64,000 nt of DNA from contig NC_017094.1 in NCBI RefSeq assembly GCF_000284315.1, positions 2,387,486-2,451,485 on the forward strand, read 5' to 3'. Positions 59,752 to 64,000 of this stretch are shown piece after piece. The DNA is from Leptospirillum ferrooxidans C2-3 (GTDB lineage Bacteria > Nitrospirota > Leptospirillia > Leptospirillales > Leptospirillaceae). The translations under genes were made by a program, and so were the position numbers. The first letter of the stretch is position 1, and each line of letters begins with the position of its first letter. The notes under the pieces were generated by a model. That model was not told the DNA's origin. It saw nothing but the letters and a program-made list of their open reading frames with translations, and did no database searches.

Positions 59752-62334
59752 TTGGAAAGTCAGGGACTGTTCGATTCTGGACGCTTTTTTGAACAGGCAC
59801 CGGACGGGATTTTCTTCATGGATCCGGACTCACTGATTGTCCTGCAGGCCAATGGAGTCTTCTGCCGCATGCTAGGCTACCAGGGGCCCGATCAAATCGT
59901 CGGAAAACCTGTCTCCATATTTACCAATTCCTCCGAATCCAAAACGCGCCAGGTGATCCGAAGCCTTGATCGATCCGGTTTCCATTCACAAAAGGCCAAT
60001 CGCCGCTTCAGGCGACTCGACGGCACAAGAATCCATGTCAGCGTCAGTTACTCCTGCATCACCTATGGGCAAACAAGGGCCATCATGGCCCATGTCAGGG
60101 ACGTATCCCGGGAAATGGAAACAGAAACCTTCAAACAGATCTCTCTCGAGCTCGATCGAATGATTCTTTTGGGCGAACCTCTTGACTCTCTCCTCTCCAT
60201 GATCGTGAAGAGACTCGATGAATCCTTTCATTTCCTGATGACCTACTTTTCGATGCCAAACCCTGACGGAACCATCCGTTATGTCGAAATTGCCTCTTCG
60301 GTCCCGGACTTCCCGAAGCTTTTTTTGGAAGCTTCCGGACATTTTCGCTGGGATACCCCTCCCGGAATCCACAGGGTCAGCTCCAAGTCTCTTCACACCA
60401 GAAAGCCCCTCTTTGTGACCCTGGAAGACTTTCGGGACTCTCCGCTCTTTTCCTGGTATGAAGAAGTCGGACTCAGCGTCTCCCAGGTCATTCCCATCCT
60501 CAGAAAAGACAAATCACTTCTTCCCTGGGGAACGCTGACCGTCAACTCACAACATGAACAGGATATTTCTCCGGGATTCCGGGAACAGCTGATCGAGTTC
60601 TCGGAGAAAATCCGTCTGGCTTTTATCCGTTATGAAGAACAGAACCAGTTGCGGCTTCAGAAAGCCGCTCTGGATTCTTCCCGAACCCCTTTCTTTATCG
60701 CCACTCCCGACGGGAGGATTCAGTGGGCCAACAGGGCCTTTTTTTTCATGATCCGTTATCCCCATGCGGAACCCTGCGACTTTTTCATCCGGGAACTCTT
60801 TCCCCCTTCCAACGTGGGCGGGGAATTGTCCCTTGAGGAGGTTTGTGCGTCAAAAGAATTTTACCAGGGTGAATTTCAGGGCGTGTCACATGATGGGACA
60901 GCTTTCTTGACGGAGACGGTCGTTTCCCCCCTGATGGACGAAAAAGGGACCGTCAACCAGATCCTGGTTCACCAAAAAGACATTACCCTGGACAAAGAGC
61001 AGGAAAGAAAGATCTGGAGATTGGCCCACATCGATTCCCTGACGGGTCTTTTGAATCGCAATGCCTTCATGGCGGAGTTCAAGAGAAAGATCCAGATCCA
61101 GAGAGAGTCCGTCTCGGAGATGGCCCTTTTGTTTATTGATCTGGACGGATTCAAGGAGATCAATGACTCGCTTGGCCATTCCATAGGCGATCAGCTCCTG
61201 TGCATCATGGCGGAGCGACTCTTAAAAATGGCCCATCACGAGGATCTGGTTGGCAGAATCGGTGGAGACGAGTTTCTTCTCCTTTGTCCTGTCGATCCGG
61301 ATCGATCTCTTCTCAATGAATTCCTTAAACGTTTCATCAGGGTGATGTCCGCTCCCGTCCAGATTGATGAACATCTTCTGGTGACGACCGTTTCCGTCGG
61401 AGTTTCTCTTTTCCCCGATGACGGGGAGGATGAAACACTCCTCCTACGAAGGTCTGACATCGCCATGTACCATGCAAAAAGCCTTGGAAAGAACACCGTG
61501 CAGTTTTTTGACCCGAAATTCGAAGAAAAGATTCAGACCCGCTACGAAAAAACCCAGTCTCTCAGAAACGCCATCTTGAGAAAGGAATTCGTTTTTTGCT
61601 ATCAGCCACAGATCAATGTCGAAAACAATAAAATCGTTGGCGTTGAAGCGCTCATCCGATGGAACAAGCCTGGAGAAAAAGTCCCTCTCTCCCCTTCCCA
61701 CTTCATCTCTCTGGCGGAAGAAACAGGCCTCATTGTCCCGATTGGAGAATGGGGACTTCAAACGGTCCTGGAAACGATCCGCAGACTGAAACGAAAAGGA
61801 TTTCCGCCCATTCGCGTTGCACTGAATTTTTCAGCACGTCAGTTCTGGAATAACAATTTCTGGGACACACTCCTGACAACACTCGATCAGAATCGGGAGA
61901 TTCTCGGCTGGCTTTCCATTGAGCTGACAGAAAGCCTTCTGATGAAAGACATCCGGGAGTCCAAAAGCCGACTGGACCAGTTAAGAAGCATGAATGTCCG
62001 GATATCGATCGATGACTTCGGAATCGGCTACTCCTCCCTTTCCTACCTGACCCAGCTGGTGACAGATGAAATCAAGGTCCCGCAGGAGTTTGTCCTCAGG
62101 ATGAGGGAAAATCCGACGGACATGGCCCTGGTGAAAACGATCATCCAGATGGCTGAGAATCTGAATCTCGATCTGGTTGGAGAAGGGGCCCAGACACCAG
62201 AAGAGGTCGCCATTCTGAAAAGCCTCTCCTGTCCGGTCATTCAGGGATTTGCCCTGTCAAGACCGCTGCCTATCGATGAGCTGGAAGTCTTCCTGACGCA
62301 ATACACAAGGGAACATCCGGAGAATGTCCCATAA
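59752..62334 (+). CDS. PAS-GAF-PAS-GGDEF-EAL cyclic di-GMP protein
   Basis: An 860-residue soluble protein: PAS (about 10-125), GAF-like (130-295), PAS (300-420), GGDEF (425-590; RIGGDEFLLLC near 504) and EAL (605-855). The RxxD I-site is HHED, so inhibition by product is probably lost. EAL has VEALIRW near 631, ALNFSARQF, IELTES, IDDFGIGYSSL and GEGAQT; the usual lKiD reads IKVP. Phosphodiesterase activity is plausible. A TTG start at 59752 has GGAGGAAAG upstream. It is divergent from the 1362-residue protein, separated by 187 bases. Confidence 0.93.
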   Translation: MESQGLFDSGRFFEQAPDGIFFMDPDSLIVLQANGVFCRMLGYQGPDQIVGKPVSIFTNSSESKTRQVIRSLDRSGFHSQKANRRFRRLDGTRIHVSVSYSCITYGQTRAIMAHVRDVSREMETETFKQISLELDRMILLGEPLDSLLSMIVKRLDESFHFLMTYFSMPNPDGTIRYVEIASSVPDFPKLFLEASGHFRWDTPPGIHRVSSKSLHTRKPLFVTLEDFRDSPLFSWYEEVGLSVSQVIPILRKDKSLLPWGTLTVNSQHEQDISPGFREQLIEFSEKIRLAFIRYEEQNQLRLQKAALDSSRTPFFIATPDGRIQWANRAFFFMIRYPHAEPCDFFIRELFPPSNVGGELSLEEVCASKEFYQGEFQGVSHDGTAFLTETVVSPLMDEKGTVNQILVHQKDITLDKEQERKIWRLAHIDSLTGLLNRNAFMAEFKRKIQIQRESVSEMALLFIDLDGFKEINDSLGHSIGDQLLCIMAERLLKMAHHEDLVGRIGGDEFLLLCPVDPDRSLLNEFLKRFIRVMSAPVQIDEHLLVTTVSVGVSLFPDDGEDETLLLRRSDIAMYHAKSLGKNTVQFFDPKFEEKIQTRYEKTQSLRNAILRKEFVFCYQPQINVENNKIVGVEALIRWNKPGEKVPLSPSHFISLAEETGLIVPIGEWGLQTVLETIRRLKRKGFPPIRVALNFSARQFWNNNFWDTLLTTLDQNREILGWLSIELTESLLMKDIRESKSRLDQLRSMNVRISIDDFGIGYSSLSYLTQLVTDEIKVPQEFVLRMRENPTDMALVKTIIQMAENLNLDLVGEGAQTPEEVAILKSLSCPVIQGFALSRPLPIDELEVFLTQYTREHPENVP

Positions 62335-62552
62335 AGAACATCTTCCGGGTCATCGTTTCCGATAGGCTTCAATTCAGATCTGAACCCGCCACTGGAGGTC
62401 GCCCCGTTTCACAGACGTTGCCATGAAGATCCCCTTTCCCCGAAGACCCAAAATAGATTAAAGTGAACGGGTAAACGGAATTCGATCGCACCAGGATTGC
62501 ATCCAAAAATCCATTTTGGGAGAAGGACGTTTTCAGGAATGACAGGGGGGAA

Positions 62553-62627
62553 TGGTGGGCGATACAGGTTTCGAACCTGTGACCCCTGCCGTGTGAAGGC
62601 AGTGCTCTACCGCTGAGCTAATCGCCC
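62553..62627 (-). tRNA. tRNA-Val (CAC)
   Basis: A full cloverleaf on the minus strand: acceptor stem GGGCGAT/ATCGCCC, D-arm GCTC...GAGC, anticodon stem CTGCC/GGCAG with loop TTCACAC (anticodon CAC, reading GUG, valine), T-arm ACAGG-TTCGAAA-CCTGT, and an encoded CCA end (62553-62555). The flanks 62335-62552 and 62628-62737 show no gene. Confidence 0.95.
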
Positions 62628-62737
62628 ATTCAGAACGCCCATCATAACCAAATGGCCTGAGTTAGACAAGAGCCCGTCAACTTCTGACGGATCCCCGTTA
62701 TTGGCCGGATATCAGATACAGGAGAAAAAGAGACCTC

Positions 62738-64000
62738 GTGGAAATCAAAGAGACATTAAACCTTCCCAAGACAAATTTCCCCATGAAAGCGGGGCTTCCA
62801 GAAAAAGAACCTTCCATTTTGAATCATTGGAACTCGATTGGCCTCGAACAGGCCCTTTTGTCCAGGATGGGTAGCCGGCCCCTTTTCATTCTCCACGACG
62901 GCCCTCCCTACGCCAACGGACACCTTCACATGGGACATGCCCTGAACAAGGTGCTGAAAGACATGATCAACCGTGTCGCTATCCGGGAGGGCAAACGCCC
63001 TGCCTACATTCCCGGCTGGGACTGTCATGGGCTCCCGATCGAACACAAGGTCCTGAAAGACCTGAAAAAGAATCGATCCGAACTGACACCTGTCGAGATC
63101 CGGACGAAATGCCGGGAATCCGCGAATGAATTCGTCAAGATCCAGATGGAGGAGTTTCGCCGGATGGGAGTGATGGCCGACTGGGATCACCCCTATCTCA
63201 CGATGTCTTTTGACTATGAAGCCACCATCCTCGATTCTTTCAGGGAAATGGTGAAAAAAGGACTGGTCTACAAGGGCGTCAAGCCGGTTCTCTGGTGCCC
63301 CCAGTGCGAAACAGCCCTCGCCGAGGCTGAGGTCGAATACGAAGACCATACCTCCCAAGCCGCAACGGTTCTTTTTGCAACCCCCGAATCCGGAACCTCT
63401 CCTGAAAACACCTTCATTGCCATCTGGACCACGACCCCATGGACACTGCCGGCCAACAAGGCGGTCGCCTATCATCCTGATGCCGACTATCTTGAACTCA
63501 GCCACACCGGCGGAGAAGACTCCGGCCCCTTTTCCAAAAATGACCGGCTCTTTGTCTCAAGCGCGCTCTGGACAGAAGAGGGAAGCTTTGCCGGGCTCGG
63601 CAATCTCTCGGGAGGATTTTCCATCGTCAGGACCCTGAAGGGAGAGGATCTCGCCCGGGAGATTCCCTTTGTCACATCTCCCCTCACAGGAGCCAGGGTT
63701 CCCCTTCTTCCGGGGGATTTTGTCACAATGGACCAGGGAACGGGGATGGTCCATATCGCTCCCGGCCATGGAGAGGACGACCATCGACTGGGACTCCTCC
63801 ACGGACTTCCCGTCGAGGCACCCGTGGACAATCGCGGACGATATCTGCAGACCCTTTCCGAAATGGGACTTGACGAGTTTGTCGGAAAACCCGTCATGGC
63901 TTCAAACGAGCAGATTCTGGCGCTTTTATCCTCCCTTGGCCGTCTGATTTCCCATTCTGCCTATCGCCACTCCTACCCTCACTGCTGGAGATGCAAAAAA
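62738..64000 (+). CDS. ileS: isoleucyl-tRNA synthetase (5' part)
   Basis: 421 codons, open to the window end, so the gene is cut. The HIGH motif is in GPPYANGHLHMGHAL; GWDCHGLPIEHKVLK, RRMGVMADW, KPVLWCPQCETALAEAEVEY, and the editing-domain WTTTPWTLPANKAVAYHP are typical of bacterial IleRS (the YEDH form). The last residues seen are SYPHCWRCKK, just before the rest of the catalytic domain. The start is a GTG at 62738; AGGAG lies ~13 bases upstream, so a nearby alternative cannot be excluded. Confidence 0.96.
   Translation, partial: MEIKETLNLPKTNFPMKAGLPEKEPSILNHWNSIGLEQALLSRMGSRPLFILHDGPPYANGHLHMGHALNKVLKDMINRVAIREGKRPAYIPGWDCHGLPIEHKVLKDLKKNRSELTPVEIRTKCRESANEFVKIQMEEFRRMGVMADWDHPYLTMSFDYEATILDSFREMVKKGLVYKGVKPVLWCPQCETALAEAEVEYEDHTSQAATVLFATPESGTSPENTFIAIWTTTPWTLPANKAVAYHPDADYLELSHTGGEDSGPFSKNDRLFVSSALWTEEGSFAGLGNLSGGFSIVRTLKGEDLAREIPFVTSPLTGARVPLLPGDFVTMDQGTGMVHIAPGHGEDDHRLGLLHGLPVEAPVDNRGRYLQTLSEMGLDEFVGKPVMASNEQILALLSSLGRLISHSAYRHSYPHCWRCKK

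Overview
The window looks like chromosomal DNA of a Gram-negative chemolithoautotroph, most likely Leptospirillum or a close relative in the Nitrospirota. This is inferred from the gene combination, not from a search: two tandem multi-subunit 2-oxoacid:ferredoxin oxidoreductase clusters of the kind used in the reductive TCA cycle, periplasmic multi-haem cytochromes c, LPS heptose genes with outer-membrane chaperones, and many GGDEF/EAL proteins. TTG and GTG starts behind good ribosome-binding sites are common, so several genes begin at positions other than the first ATG.

Layout. 0.1-3.3 kb: clpB translationally coupled to a small Fis-type regulator. 3.5-6.0 kb: two tandem TsdA-like dihaem cytochromes and a c4-like dihaem cytochrome. 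6.5-10.5 kb: a PAS-PAS-GGDEF diguanylate cyclase with a FliM-like N-terminal peptide, convergent with a PAS-GAF-PAS-GGDEF-EAL protein. 10.6-13.9 kb: lipoprotein-nadB-cbpA-cbpM operon. 14.1-17.2 kb: gltX, a PsiE-like membrane protein, a DUF2939 protein and an unknown gene. 17.5-19.2 kb: mscL, an OmpA-type lipoprotein and a short relative of its N-terminal half. 19.3-27.7 kb: two alpha-beta-gamma-delta oxidoreductase clusters on the minus strand, each with small accessory genes and each preceded by a long gene-free region rich in inverted repeats. 28.1-28.9 kb: a C-terminal J-domain protein. 29.2-38.1 kb: a plus-strand run hemL-gmhA-rfaE2-mfd and three peptidyl-prolyl isomerase/SurA-like genes, linking tetrapyrrole synthesis, LPS core precursors, repair and outer-membrane biogenesis. 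38.1-41.7 kb: engB, anmK, murU and amgK, packed with antisense overlaps; the last three fit MurNAc recycling.

42.7-49.5 kb: mutM, a DNA-binding regulator, an acyl-ACP desaturase, an outer-membrane protein and a secreted beta-propeller protein. The promoter regions of the desaturase and the outer-membrane protein share a nearly identical palindrome, and each has a sigma-54-like element downstream of it. 49.6-62.3 kb: three large c-di-GMP proteins, one with a LOV blue-light domain and one with a degenerate EAL domain, around a SNF2 helicase. The window ends with tRNA-Val(CAC) and the 5' part of ileS.

No insertion sequence, CRISPR array, rRNA or phage gene was recognised. The best candidates for undescribed biology are the shared desaturase/porin-type operator, the c-di-GMP proteins with unusual inputs (LOV, FliM peptide, degenerate EAL with a C-terminal Cys/His domain), and the structured leader of the first oxidoreductase operon.
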